From assembly GCA_016839665.1 (NCBI GenBank), contig JAEOTU010000187.1, positions 1-9,224 on the forward strand: DNA of 9,224 nt. The letters are read 5' to 3'. The first letter of the stretch is position 1. Every line of letters starts with the position of its first letter. The notes below the pieces were generated by a model. The model was not told the DNA's origin and did no database searches. It saw nothing but the letters and a program-made list of their open reading frames with translations. The stretch comes from Candidatus Hodarchaeota archaeon (GTDB lineage: Archaea; Asgardarchaeota; Heimdallarchaeia; Hodarchaeales; Hodarchaeaceae). This document shows positions 1-6,132 of this stretch, piece after piece. The position numbers and the translations under genes were made by a program.

Positions 1-67
1 AGCAACGCACGTTTTTTCAAATCAGACACCTGTTAAAGATTTGCTGTATGTATTACAGATTATACTT

Positions 68-82
68 ATTTACTTTCCTTTA
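68..82 (+). repeat. Candidate attachment site, left copy (15-base direct repeat)
   Basis: The sequence atttactttccttta here is identical to 8738-8752 in the same orientation. It sits 30 bases downstream of the recombinase stop codon, where an att core is often found. Flanking bases are not conserved between the two copies. Confidence 0.4.
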
Positions 83-112
83 AGTATGGGAAATCTCGAG
101 TAAATAAAGGTG

Positions 113-1456
113 TTATTTCCTCTTTCTGAACAGCTTCCCTTCAGCTCCAAAGTCGCAGTGAAACTCAAATCCTACTTCTGTTAGCTTCTGACCTTCCTGA
201 ATGTTCTTTGCCACTTTAATAATCCATTGATCATTATAGATTTTAAACAGTGCTTTTTCGATTGATATGTATTTTAGTGTGCTGTTGATACTTTTGTGAC
301 CAAGTAATAATTGGACATGAACTATATCCTTTGTTTTGTGGTATTCCATGGTTGCTTTCCAATGTCGTAATACGTGAAATGTGATTTTTGATAGCCTAGG
401 GTTTTTCAGTTTTCTTGCGACTTTTTCTCTTTGCGCTTTAAACAGACCTGACAGTGTTTGTGTAGTCACATTTTTGAATATTCTCTCGCTTGTTTTTGGT
501 AACGCTTCAAGCATTGATATCAGTTTGCTTGAAATGTTAAGGATGCGTGGATTGCTGTTCTTCTCTGGCTCATTTACGGACACAGTTTGGGATTTACAAT
601 TTATATCTGTCCAGTTAAGTCTCAAGGTTTCTCCAATGCGCATTCCTGTTTCCTTGAGTAGTTGTAGGAGCGTGCAAGTTCTTCGACTACATCCTGCAAT
701 GAGTTCGTCGATCTCTTTTTCCAGTGGTATGAAAGGGATCTTAGGTTTAAAATTGTATATCGGTTTATCCCATGTTCCACCTAAAAACTTTAGAAAACTA
801 TTGTATGCTGTCACCATTAGAGCTTTAGTGTTATGGTGAATGTCATCTCTAGTCAGTACCTCCTTAACACTCTCCGAGTCACCAAGGTCAGCATTGAGAA
901 ATAAAAGTTTCATTAGAAGTGAATTATAAGTTTTTATAGTGTTCAGACTTCGCCCTTGTTTTTTTAGATGCCAAGCAAACTCTAGCATTTTACCTTTAAT
1001 TTTTGTTGTAGCTCCCCCGCTGAGCTTATCTTTTAGAGTTTCCGTTTTGGAAGCCAAGTTTTTCGCCTTCTTTTCTAAGGCGCATACTCGACAATCACTG
1101 TTATAGTGATAGAAAGAATTTAAACCTTTATTTTTATTAGTTGTATGAGGTTTAGAGGCTTGAGGTCGTATATTTTTACTCGCAAAGAGAAGAGAGCTAT
1201 CCAATCCTTTCTTAATGGTGACCTTCTTGCTACTGACCATTTGCTCAGTCAGGCTCGAACTAGAATGAAGCAATTCACTCGATTGAGTCGAGATGTTGAT
1301 ATTTATATTAGATTCAGAGAAGCGATATCCACATTGTCTACATAAGTAACGCTGGATTTCTCTATCTCTTGAATATCTTAATCCACATTTCCAGACTTGT
1401 TGGCTTCCACAATCAGGGCATTTGCCCCTTTTTTCTGGAAGCTCAACAAGAACCAT
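113..1456 (-). CDS. Tyrosine recombinase (integrase) with N-terminal zinc ribbon
   Basis: Site-specific DNA recombinase of the phage-integrase family, 447 residues, predicted to insert and excise the surrounding element. The C-terminal catalytic domain carries the expected set: Arg273 in TGMRIGE, Lys299 as candidate beta-hairpin lysine, His361 and Arg364 in HVLRH, His387 in LLGHKS and the nucleophile Tyr396. Residues about 150-240 look like a SAM-like core-binding domain. Ahead of it is a zinc ribbon with Cys13, Cys16, Cys39 and Cys42, similar to zinc fingers of transposase accessory proteins, then a low-complexity Ser/Lys linker and a second CxxC pair (Cys122, Cys125). Such zinc-ribbon fusions and the basic FRKRK tail recall archaeal recombinases. 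The ATG at 1456 keeps the zinc ribbon; there is no clear Shine-Dalgarno site, and the upstream gene ends 15 bases away, so the two are probably co-transcribed. All catalytic residues are present. Confidence 0.92.
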   Translation of the reverse strand: MVLVELPEKRGKCPDCGSQQVWKCGLRYSRDREIQRYLCRQCGYRFSESNININISTQSSELLHSSSSLTEQMVSSKKVTIKKGLDSSLLFASKNIRPQASKPHTTNKNKGLNSFYHYNSDCRVCALEKKAKNLASKTETLKDKLSGGATTKIKGKMLEFAWHLKKQGRSLNTIKTYNSLLMKLLFLNADLGDSESVKEVLTRDDIHHNTKALMVTAYNSFLKFLGGTWDKPIYNFKPKIPFIPLEKEIDELIAGCSRRTCTLLQLLKETGMRIGETLRLNWTDINCKSQTVSVNEPEKNSNPRILNISSKLISMLEALPKTSERIFKNVTTQTLSGLFKAQREKVARKLKNPRLSKITFHVLRHWKATMEYHKTKDIVHVQLLLGHKSINSTLKYISIEKALFKIYNDQWIIKVAKNIQEGQKLTEVGFEFHCDFGAEGKLFRKRK

Positions 1457-1471
1457 AAATAACCACGTTTT

Positions 1472-1753
1472 TCAGGTATCTGAAGTTTTTGTTAAACCAA
1501 AACGCTTCCAATAGTCTGATAGTAGATTTGGAACAAAGTCTTCTTTATCTCTTTTTATCATGTTTAAATCTTTCAAAACTTGAATATATTCATCAGCTAT
1601 CTTTCCCCTAATCCCTTGATATTGCATCTCTGCAAGAAATTCCTTGTAGTTCACCCTACCTCTATTCAGTTTGGCAATAGCGACAATACGTTGATGCTTT
1701 TTTTTCTGATGAACATCCATTAACTGAGGATCTATCCAATGGTAAGGGCTCAT
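1472..1753 (-). CDS. Small winged-helix-like protein, possible recombination or regulatory factor
   Basis: 93 residues, not recognised as a named family. Residues about 20-75 have the alternating helix pattern of a winged helix: a helix around IVAIAKLNRG, then YKEFLAEMQY, a recognition-helix candidate around KIADEYIQVLKDLN, and a short wing (MIKRDKEDFVPN). The N-terminus is rich in Lys and His. It lies 15 bases upstream of the recombinase gene on the same strand, so it could be an excisionase-like directionality factor or a repressor of that operon; this role is inferred from position only. The ATG at 1753 is preceded by GGTG nine bases upstream and by a TATA-like stretch about 25 bases upstream. 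An internal ATG at codon 12 is an alternative start. Confidence 0.7.
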   Translation of the reverse strand: MSPYHWIDPQLMDVHQKKKHQRIVAIAKLNRGRVNYKEFLAEMQYQGIRGKIADEYIQVLKDLNMIKRDKEDFVPNLLSDYWKRFGLTKTSDT

Positions 1754-1766
1754 ATCAAATTACACC

Positions 1767-1781
1767 ATATATGCATATATA
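1767..1781 (-). promoter_or_regulatory. TATA-like promoter of the winged-helix and recombinase operon
   Basis: On the minus strand an alternating TATATATGCATATATGG stretch lies 15-30 bases upstream of the ATG at 1753. Its upstream part is centred about 25 bases from the ATG, the spacing expected of an archaeal TATA box for a leaderless or very short-leader transcript. It abuts the 40-base repeat copy at 1781-1820. Confidence 0.45.
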
Positions 1782-1820
1782 CACACATACTCACACAATC
1801 ACAAACATGTTCTAAGACAC
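1781..1820 (-). repeat. 40-base imperfect repeat, copy A
   Basis: Read on the minus strand, the copy begins GTGTCTTAGAA and matches 3868-3907 at 34 of 40 positions; five of the six differences are transitions. It is upstream of the minus-strand operon starting at 1753. Its left edge on the plus strand also pairs with nearby bases: GACAC at 1816-1820 and GTGTC at 1830-1834 form an inverted repeat. A binding site or a mobile-element arm site is possible; the function is unknown. Confidence 0.6.
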
Positions 1821-1912
1821 GTTGTAAAAGTGTCAACAAAGTTCTGGGTGCCATTTTTTTTCACAATATATTTAATACTCAAAAAACTCAAATAGGTATA
1901 ACCTCTATACAT

Positions 1913-1920
1913 TGTATAAT
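1913..1920 (+). promoter_or_regulatory. TATA box of the plus-strand winged-helix gene
   Basis: tgtataat is centred about 26 bases before the ATG at 1943, the distance from TATA box to transcription start in archaea, which predicts a leaderless mRNA. A second TATA-like run (aatatatttaata) lies further upstream near 1865-1877. Confidence 0.5.
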
Positions 1921-1942
1921 CTCAAGATTGGATAGGAAAAAA

Positions 1943-2422
1943 ATGCCTGCTATTATGCCTGAAGATGTTTGGATTTTCATCTATGATGAAAAACAAGTAA
2001 GGTCTACACAACTAGAAAATCAGTTTATTGATGAGGGGCTTTCAAAGCGCATATCAAGAGGTACTCTCTATAAGTATAAACGAGACCTTGAAAAAGAGGG
2101 AAAAATTAAAGCTAAACCTATTCTCGAAGCTCGACCTCCCTATAATGTCTATTATGTACCAGAAGAATTCCATGATAAAGTAGAATATGCCAAGCAAAGA
2201 AGGAGAATTAAATCTATTTTAGATAACTTATCTCCAAAAGGACAGATAAAAACCTTTGATATATGGTTAGAAATTGAAGAAGTTGTCCATTCAATGACAA
2301 AAATGGGTTATCCACCTGAAGAAATTCGTGGTATTCTGACCGATTCACTTGAGGAATTCCACAGCAGATTAGTTGATCGCATTGTGAGAGATGCTGAAAA
2401 GATGATCAGTGAAAATACTTAG
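1943..2422 (+). CDS. Winged-helix DNA-binding protein, putative regulator
   Basis: 159 residues from the ATG at 1943. The open frame runs back to 1739, but the upstream part covers the promoter region and the 40-base repeat and has no protein-like character, while a TATA box sits 26 bases before this ATG; the shorter form is therefore chosen. Residues about 5-75 resemble a winged helix: VWIFIYDEKQVRSTQLENQF, then the recognition-helix candidate SRGTLYKYKRDLEKEGKI, then a wing ending in YNVYYVP. The C-terminal half (about 80-159) is charged and helical (KQRRRIKSILDNL, IRGILTDSLEEFHSRLV) and could mediate dimerisation. It is divergent from the recombinase operon and could regulate that shared region; this is inferred from position. 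No specific family was recognised. Confidence 0.75.
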   Translation: MPAIMPEDVWIFIYDEKQVRSTQLENQFIDEGLSKRISRGTLYKYKRDLEKEGKIKAKPILEARPPYNVYYVPEEFHDKVEYAKQRRRIKSILDNLSPKGQIKTFDIWLEIEEVVHSMTKMGYPPEEIRGILTDSLEEFHSRLVDRIVRDAEKMISENT

Positions 2423-2458
2423 TGTACTGAAGCAAACATACTAAGTGATTTTATTTTA
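2417..2458 (+). terminator. Hairpin with T-rich tail after the winged-helix gene
   Basis: ACTTAGT at 2417-2423 (overlapping the stop codon) and ACTAAGT at 2440-2446 form a perfect 7-base inverted repeat with a 16-base loop, followed by a T-rich run at 2449-2457. It lies between two convergent genes. The stem is AT-rich, so the T-run may be the effective signal. Confidence 0.4.
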
Positions 2459-2493
2459 CTTAGAATTTTCATATAGGTGCAATTTTGGTGAAA

Positions 2494-3081
2494 TTATTTG
2501 AGTTCTTGGATCTTTGTTATTAACCTTTGAAATGCGCCTTCGATTATCTGCCTAGATGGTTTTAAGTAAAAAATAAAAATTGGTAAATTTCTCTCATTTG
2601 TAGCTTTCCTCCATTTAGGAAATACAGGACTGTTCTTGTGTGCGTGAAGACCAACATATAGAAGTTCTTTTGTGAAAGATTTCAAGGTTTTCCACGCTTT
2701 GATTTTTTTTAAAACCTTCTTCGAACGTTTACTTTTTTCTTGGAACATTGATTTGAGAAAATTTTCACCATGAACCTCTACATCAATTATTGCCTTGACG
2801 TTTTCGAAGGGCACTATTGCAATTGAGCCGTATTGAAAGATCGGTGGTCTCTTGAAGATTATAAGGTCACAATCTCCGCTAATCTCTCTTTCTTTGACGA
2901 CTTCTCCCTTCGAAATATCAAGGTAAGGAGGGAGATATCTAGCTATTTCAGATTTAATGAGTTCTTCTGTTAATAGGTTTGATATAATTGGTGCATGTTT
3001 GGTATTCTCTTCAGGTCCCATTGCCCAATATCTTTCAACCATACTTTTTTGTATTGAGTCATAATAAGATGAATAAGCCAA
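2494..3081 (-). CDS. DUF6602-like protein with possible PD-(D/E)XK nuclease fold
   Basis: 195 residues. The order of motifs resembles DUF6602 proteins: an N-terminal helix with YYDSIQKSM, a helical region, ARYLPPYLDISKGEVV, then SGDCDLIIFKRPP and a hydrophobic strand leading to VPFENVKAIIDVEVHG. In related families this reads as D...(D/E)xK of the restriction-endonuclease fold. Here the acidic candidates are Asp72 and Glu102, but the expected lysine is His104 (EVH rather than EVK), so catalysis may be altered or lost. The start is the TTG at 3081, which keeps the N-terminal YYDSI helix; GGTTTGA lies just upstream as a weak Shine-Dalgarno-like site. An ATG at codon 14 is the alternative. It follows the PEF-CTERM-like gene by 31 bases, probably in one transcript. 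The family call is from memory of the motif pattern; no partner is evident. Confidence 0.6.
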   Translation of the reverse strand: MAYSSYYDSIQKSMVERYWAMGPEENTKHAPIISNLLTEELIKSEIARYLPPYLDISKGEVVKEREISGDCDLIIFKRPPIFQYGSIAIVPFENVKAIIDVEVHGENFLKSMFQEKSKRSKKVLKKIKAWKTLKSFTKELLYVGLHAHKNSPVFPKWRKATNERNLPIFIFYLKPSRQIIEGAFQRLITKIQELK

Positions 3082-3112
3082 TCAAACCACTTTTTTTGTT
3101 TTTTATGCATAA

Positions 3113-3736
3113 TTATTTTAGATTTTCTATTAGTAAATGGCTTTTTGGTTTTCCAATGGTAATTAAGAGAGTGGATATCATAATAAATATCAGTAAAATC
3201 AATAATGAGAACTCTGGGACTATGTTATTCTCTAAATTAGTGAAATATATCAATTCATCAGTAGGATTTTCATAATAATAGGTGTTTATAACTTTGACTG
3301 TAAAAACTATATTACTTGTCACCCCCCAACTTATTGCTTCTTCTAATGTACCATAGTCTATAATTACTGCAAAGACTCCAGAAATTGTTATTTCTGAATA
3401 GCCTCCTTCAGACTTGATTTCATTAATTTCCTTGTCACAATATTCATTAGCCATAGTAGCATTGGAAAATCTATAGACAGAAATATACAATACCATAACG
3501 TCTGTATCACCAAAAATTCTATTGTAGCTTACAGTTTTTCCTTCTAAAAAGCCAGGCTCTTGAATAGATGTGTTTGAAGAACTTCCTGTGTGCCATTGAG
3601 TTGGAATGTCTTCTCGAGAAGGCAATAAGTCTTCTAATGGATCTGTAATTAACTCATCTGCCTTTACATAAGGCAATAAAATTCCTAAAATCAATATAAT
3701 TACTAGAATTGTAGTGATATTTTGAAAAGCCTTCAA
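3113..3736 (-). CDS. Exported PEF-CTERM-like cell-surface protein
   Basis: 207 residues. Residues 7-22 form a hydrophobic signal segment (ITTILVIILILGILLP) followed by VKADE, so the protein is probably exported. At the C-terminus, Pro174-Glu175-Phe176 precedes a transmembrane helix at about 177-194 and then Lys residues (GKPK), the architecture of PEF-CTERM sorting tails processed by archaeosortase. The middle part (about 45-165) has a soluble, beta-rich look with no recognised domain. The tail continues ten residues beyond the basic patch, which is longer than usual. The start is the TTG at 3736, with a GGGG-type Shine-Dalgarno site about six bases upstream; no ATG is near. The DUF6602-like gene follows after 31 bases. 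Its role is unknown; a surface role for the element or host is inferred only. Confidence 0.7.
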   Translation of the reverse strand: MKAFQNITTILVIILILGILLPYVKADELITDPLEDLLPSREDIPTQWHTGSSSNTSIQEPGFLEGKTVSYNRIFGDTDVMVLYISVYRFSNATMANEYCDKEINEIKSEGGYSEITISGVFAVIIDYGTLEEAISWGVTSNIVFTVKVINTYYYENPTDELIYFTNLENNIVPEFSLLILLIFIMISTLLITIGKPKSHLLIENLK

Positions 3737-3867
3737 TTTTTTCCCCTATACAGAAATGCATGTATGTCTTTTTTAATTTTATGGAAAAAGAGAAAATAGA
3801 TACATATAATCTTAGATTTAAAACTCTTATTTGGTGAAACAAAAAAGTAGAAACAAGAGAATCATGC

Positions 3868-3907
3868 ACATACATACACATACAATCATAAGCATATTCT
3901 AAGACAC
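3868..3907 (-). repeat. 40-base imperfect repeat, copy B
   Basis: Matches copy A (1781-1820) at 34 of 40 positions in the same orientation; both begin GTGTCTTAGAA on the minus strand and both lie upstream of a minus-strand gene. The distance to the TTG of the PEF-CTERM-like gene is about 130 bases. Confidence 0.6.
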
Positions 3908-3937
3908 AACATCTAAAATTATACTTGTAGCTAGGCG

Positions 3938-3972
3938 CTCCGAGTGATCGATATTCGATTCGACCCTCGGAG
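3938..3972. other. GC-rich hairpin
   Basis: CTCCGAG at 3938-3944 and CTCGGAG at 3966-3972 form a perfect 7-base stem around a 21-base loop; inside the loop TCGA at 3948-3951 and 3955-3958 can pair again. The stretch is clearly more GC-rich than its surroundings. It is directly followed by the first 13-base motif. A structured RNA, a decayed tRNA piece or a protein-binding site are all possible. Confidence 0.45.
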
Positions 3973-3974
3973 TA

Positions 3975-3987
3975 TAGTTCGGTTAGA
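3975..3987 (+). repeat. 13-base direct repeat, copy 1 (D-arm-like)
   Basis: tagttcggttaga is identical to 4110-4122. It resembles the D-arm of a tRNA 5' half, but no matching anticodon or T arm follows. Each copy is preceded immediately by an inverted repeat. Confidence 0.5.
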
Positions 3988-4109
3988 AAAGAAACTACCT
4001 TATGAAATCCAATGTATATCAGGTGGCTTAAGACCTTTACATCAATGTATTCTGTGGAATATTGTTTAATCTTTTGGCGATTTTTTTTGACGCTAGTATC
4101 TTGAAAGCG

Positions 4110-4122
4110 TAGTTCGGTTAGA
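4110..4122 (+). repeat. 13-base direct repeat, copy 2 (D-arm-like)
   Basis: Identical to 3975-3987, 135 bases away. It is preceded by a short inverted repeat, ACGCT at 4090-4094 with AGCGT at 4106-4110, repeating the hairpin-then-motif layout of copy 1 with a different stem sequence. Confidence 0.5.
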
Positions 4123-4129
4123 GTTCATC

Positions 4130-4153
4130 TATTCACGCGCACATTTTAAGACA
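4130..4153 (-). repeat. Diverged third copy of the 40-base repeat (partial)
   Basis: The 24 bases ending at 4153 match copy B at 17 of 24 positions and copy A at 16 of 24, in the same orientation, with the core TGTCTTA on the minus strand. It sits eight bases beyond the open frame that follows the endonuclease. The similarity is modest and may be partly due to base composition. Confidence 0.3.
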
Positions 4154-4160
4154 GATCCAA

Positions 4161-4348
4161 CTAAAACCTCAAGTTCAAGATATTCTTGGCTTGTCTAGTC
4201 ATCCATTTTTGTCTTTTTATTACTTCTCTCCTCGTCCAATCATCGTTTCTCAAAATCCTTTTAGATATTTCGAAGGCAGTTTTTCCATCATAACCTTTAC
4301 CTCTGCGCGCGCGTTTATGAACTTCTTCAGATCCACTTCAATAACCAA
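4161..4348 (-). pseudogene. Open frame after the endonuclease stop: frameshifted small gene or cut-off C-terminal tail
   Basis: After the TGA at 4338-4340 the same reading frame stays open for 58 codons to a TAG at 4161-4163. The encoded tail looks like protein (GYDGKTAFEISKRILRNDDW, then TRREVIKRQKWMTRQAKNIL) and is basic and helical, but has no ATG near its beginning. A second reading is a separate small gene: a TTG at 4346-4348 overlaps the endonuclease stop and opens another frame (VIEVDLKKFINAR). Losing one GC unit from the tract at 4305-4313 would join this start to the downstream frame, giving about 61 residues. So this is either the lost C-terminus of the endonuclease, a stop-codon readthrough product, or a small gene broken at a dinucleotide repeat. 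No family is recognised. Confidence 0.4.
4305..4313. repeat. (GC)n dinucleotide tract
   Basis: Nine bases of alternating G and C (four and a half units) in otherwise AT-rich coding DNA. It lies exactly where a two-base change would switch between the two open frames described for 4161-4348. Confidence 0.6.
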
Positions 4349-5333
4349 TCTCTTTAAAGAACTCTCCTACTCTTTTAAGAATAGTGTTCTGCGCTTCTTT
4401 AGGCTCAACCTTCCCAACTAGTGTTGCTATTGTAATTGATCTGATTTCATTAACCATTTCGTCTAGATTACCAAGTGTTCTAGCGATGGGCCCAATCAAA
4501 TTGATACTGATATGTTTTGCTTTAGAAAGCAAAGGATTACGTCTTGTTCTTATTGCATGAGCCTCAAACCTATTAAGAAACTCTACTGCTTTAGAAGGGC
4601 CCCCTTTTACAGCATCAATCATAAATCTTTTGAAATCATTTTTAGACAGCAAAAATATGTCGAATACTTGTCCTCCCTTTATTGTGAATATCCAGTCTGT
4701 TAGATATATTGTATTAACCATTGTTTCAAATCTTCTAACAAAATTATCCCATTGACCGTTGCTTTGAATATTTGTGAACTTCTCTTCTAATGCTCTAGGA
4801 CTCCCTAAATCAGTTCTTTCGCTAGGAATAGGTAAGGGTAAAAAACCTTGAAACAGTGCCTCGGCAGAGAATGAACCTGCATTTAATTCTTTATTTGTAG
4901 GAACAAATGTTTTGACTGAGAGTAATATAGACCCTAACACGACATCTAGCTTTTCTAATCTATTTCTGGATACGCGTCTAGAAAATTCATCGCTTCCTGA
5001 CAATTCTTTAAGATATTGGTTTCTTTGTTCTGCTTCTATAATGTTTCCGTTGAAAAAAGTCACCAGAAATTCTTCGAAATCTCTTGCTGTTACCCTTCTC
5101 TTGCGGATTTCCTTTCTCGAAATATGCTCATAGATATATTTACCTATAAGACAAGCTTCCACGTTTCCTTTATGAATTTGATCTCTCAAGGCTGTAAATG
5201 CTTTATGTATGTCATCTATATTTTTCGGCGATCTTTCAAGGCTAAATTTTTCAAAGAAGTCTTTTGAATATTCCGCTAGATTATCTTTATCTTCTTCAAC
5301 GGTGCTTCCAAAAAGCTTTAACTGTTTTTTCAA
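4338..5333 (-). CDS. Putative type II restriction endonuclease (PD-(D/E)XK-like)
   Basis: 331 residues; last gene of the operon after the methyltransferase and the mismatch glycosylase, the place where the cognate nuclease is expected. Residues about 80-145 fit the core of restriction enzymes: a helix with Glu87/Glu88 (RDFEEFLVTFFNG), then Asp130 in KLDVVLGS and Lys141 in LLSVKTF, i.e. D-x8-SxK with Ser139 in place of the usual Glu. A following stretch (TNKELNAGSFSAEALFQGF) is typical of a substrate-contacting segment. It presumably cuts unmethylated copies of the site protected by the neighbouring enzyme; the recognition sequence cannot be read from the gene. The start is a TTG at 5333 with only a weak upstream GGTTTG; no nearby ATG exists. 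A 97-base gap separates it from the glycosylase gene, and a TATA-like run there may give it its own promoter. Assignment rests on context plus the motif; the exact family was not recognised. Confidence 0.65.
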   Translation of the reverse strand: MKKQLKLFGSTVEEDKDNLAEYSKDFFEKFSLERSPKNIDDIHKAFTALRDQIHKGNVEACLIGKYIYEHISRKEIRKRRVTARDFEEFLVTFFNGNIIEAEQRNQYLKELSGSDEFSRRVSRNRLEKLDVVLGSILLSVKTFVPTNKELNAGSFSAEALFQGFLPLPIPSERTDLGSPRALEEKFTNIQSNGQWDNFVRRFETMVNTIYLTDWIFTIKGGQVFDIFLLSKNDFKRFMIDAVKGGPSKAVEFLNRFEAHAIRTRRNPLLSKAKHISINLIGPIARTLGNLDEMVNEIRSITIATLVGKVEPKEAQNTILKRVGEFFKEIGY

Positions 5334-5430
5334 TTAACAAACCAAATAGTTGGTAAGAAATAGGGTTCAAAAGTTTTATGGTGGAAAATGAGGAAATAGC
5401 TACAAAAAAACTCAGTTTACTATAAAAAAT

Positions 5431-6132
5431 CTAGCTGTCAAAACTTGAACTCTTTCCATAATCACAAATATCATTTAGGGGACATGAGTGACAGATAGGG
5501 TTTTTTGCATTGCATACAGTAGCACAAAAGTCCATAATAGCCCATGTAAATTCTTTGCAATGAACTTTAGGCAGCAACCTTTTTGCGAGAATCCAAATAT
5601 TCTTATCTCTTCGAGGATCTTTTTTACTTTCAAAGGAGAATAATCGGTTATACAGTCTTCTTACGTTTGTATCAACTACTGGTAATCTCATGCAAAAGGC
5701 AGAGATTGAAAAGGCATTAGCGATATAAGGGCCTATTCCTGGCAGTTTTATAAGAGTTTCTTTATCTTTGGGAATTTCACCAAGCAGTTTGATTTCTTTG
5801 GCTAACCTAGTTAGATTCTTTGCTTTTATTTTCGACAACCCTAGAACTTCTAGAATGCCACTAAGTTCTTTAAAACTGGCTTTTGAAAGCCTTACAAAGT
5901 TCGGATATTTGTTGATAAAATTTAAGTAGGTATTTACAATGTTCTCTGCTCTAGTTTTCTGAAGCATAATCTCTGCAATCAAAATTTCATAAGGAGACCT
6001 ATTTGGATCTCTCCAAGGAAATTCTCGCTTATTTTTCCTAAACCATTTCATAATTCTATTTTGAAATTTTTTAATTCTTACATTATTTATTTCTGGAATA
6101 TTGGTTTCCAATTTAGCATTTAAGGGGATCAT
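5431..6132 (-). CDS. Mismatch DNA glycosylase of the MutY/Mig type (HhH-GPD, 4Fe-4S)
   Basis: 233 residues, a full-length helix-hairpin-helix glycosylase that removes a mispaired base. Visible parts: FPWRDPNRSPYEILIAEIML near residues 38-57 with Glu54, the hairpin LPGIGPY at 130-136, the catalytic Asp154 in VVDTNVRR, and four cluster cysteines Cys207, Cys214, Cys217 and Cys223 (C-x6-C-x2-C-x5-C). The residue after the hairpin is Tyr136: endonuclease III has Lys here, MutY has Ser, and the archaeal T/G glycosylase Mig has Tyr. This points to thymine (or uracil) opposite G as substrate rather than adenine. There is no MutY C-terminal domain. The gene overlaps the cytosine methyltransferase by 20 bases, so translation is likely coupled; T/G mismatches arise by deamination of 5-methylcytosine. 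A similar methylase plus Mig pairing is known from Methanothermobacter plasmid pFV1. Confidence 0.88.
   Translation of the reverse strand: MIPLNAKLETNIPEINNVRIKKFQNRIMKWFRKNKREFPWRDPNRSPYEILIAEIMLQKTRAENIVNTYLNFINKYPNFVRLSKASFKELSGILEVLGLSKIKAKNLTRLAKEIKLLGEIPKDKETLIKLPGIGPYIANAFSISAFCMRLPVVDTNVRRLYNRLFSFESKKDPRRDKNIWILAKRLLPKVHCKEFTWAIMDFCATVCNAKNPICHSCPLNDICDYGKSSSFDS

Larger units (their letters stand above)
3737..4160. other. 424-base region without a gene: repeats and hairpins
   Basis: No convincing protein is seen here; a 75-codon minus-strand frame at 3654-3881 overlaps the signal peptide of the next gene in another frame. The region contains the promoter of the PEF-CTERM-like gene (TATA-like bases near 3797-3812 on the minus strand), 40-base repeat copy B, a GC-rich hairpin, two copies of a 13-base motif and a weaker third copy of the 40-base repeat. 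It is the most structured non-coding stretch in the window. Confidence 0.6.

Noticed and set aside
381..839. 152-codon plus-strand open frame
   Set aside because: It is fully antisense to the catalytic domain of the recombinase, which has all its active-site residues; the translation has no recognisable motif.
1739..1942. N-terminal extension of the plus-strand winged-helix gene
   Set aside because: It would span the divergent promoter, the 40-base repeat and a TATA box placed for the ATG at 1943, and its His/Cys/Ser-rich sequence has no protein character.
3654..3881. 75-codon minus-strand open frame
   Set aside because: It overlaps the start and signal peptide of the PEF-CTERM-like protein in another frame and covers promoter sequence.
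3938..4165. tRNA gene, permuted tRNA or acceptor/T-arm minihelix
   Set aside because: The D-arm-like 13-mer and a 7-base stem tempted this reading, but no T stem pairs, no anticodon arm folds and the acceptor strands are in the wrong order for an ordinary tRNA.
4191..4421. 76-codon plus-strand open frame
   Set aside because: Shadow of the endonuclease end and its downstream tail on the other strand, which show better protein character.
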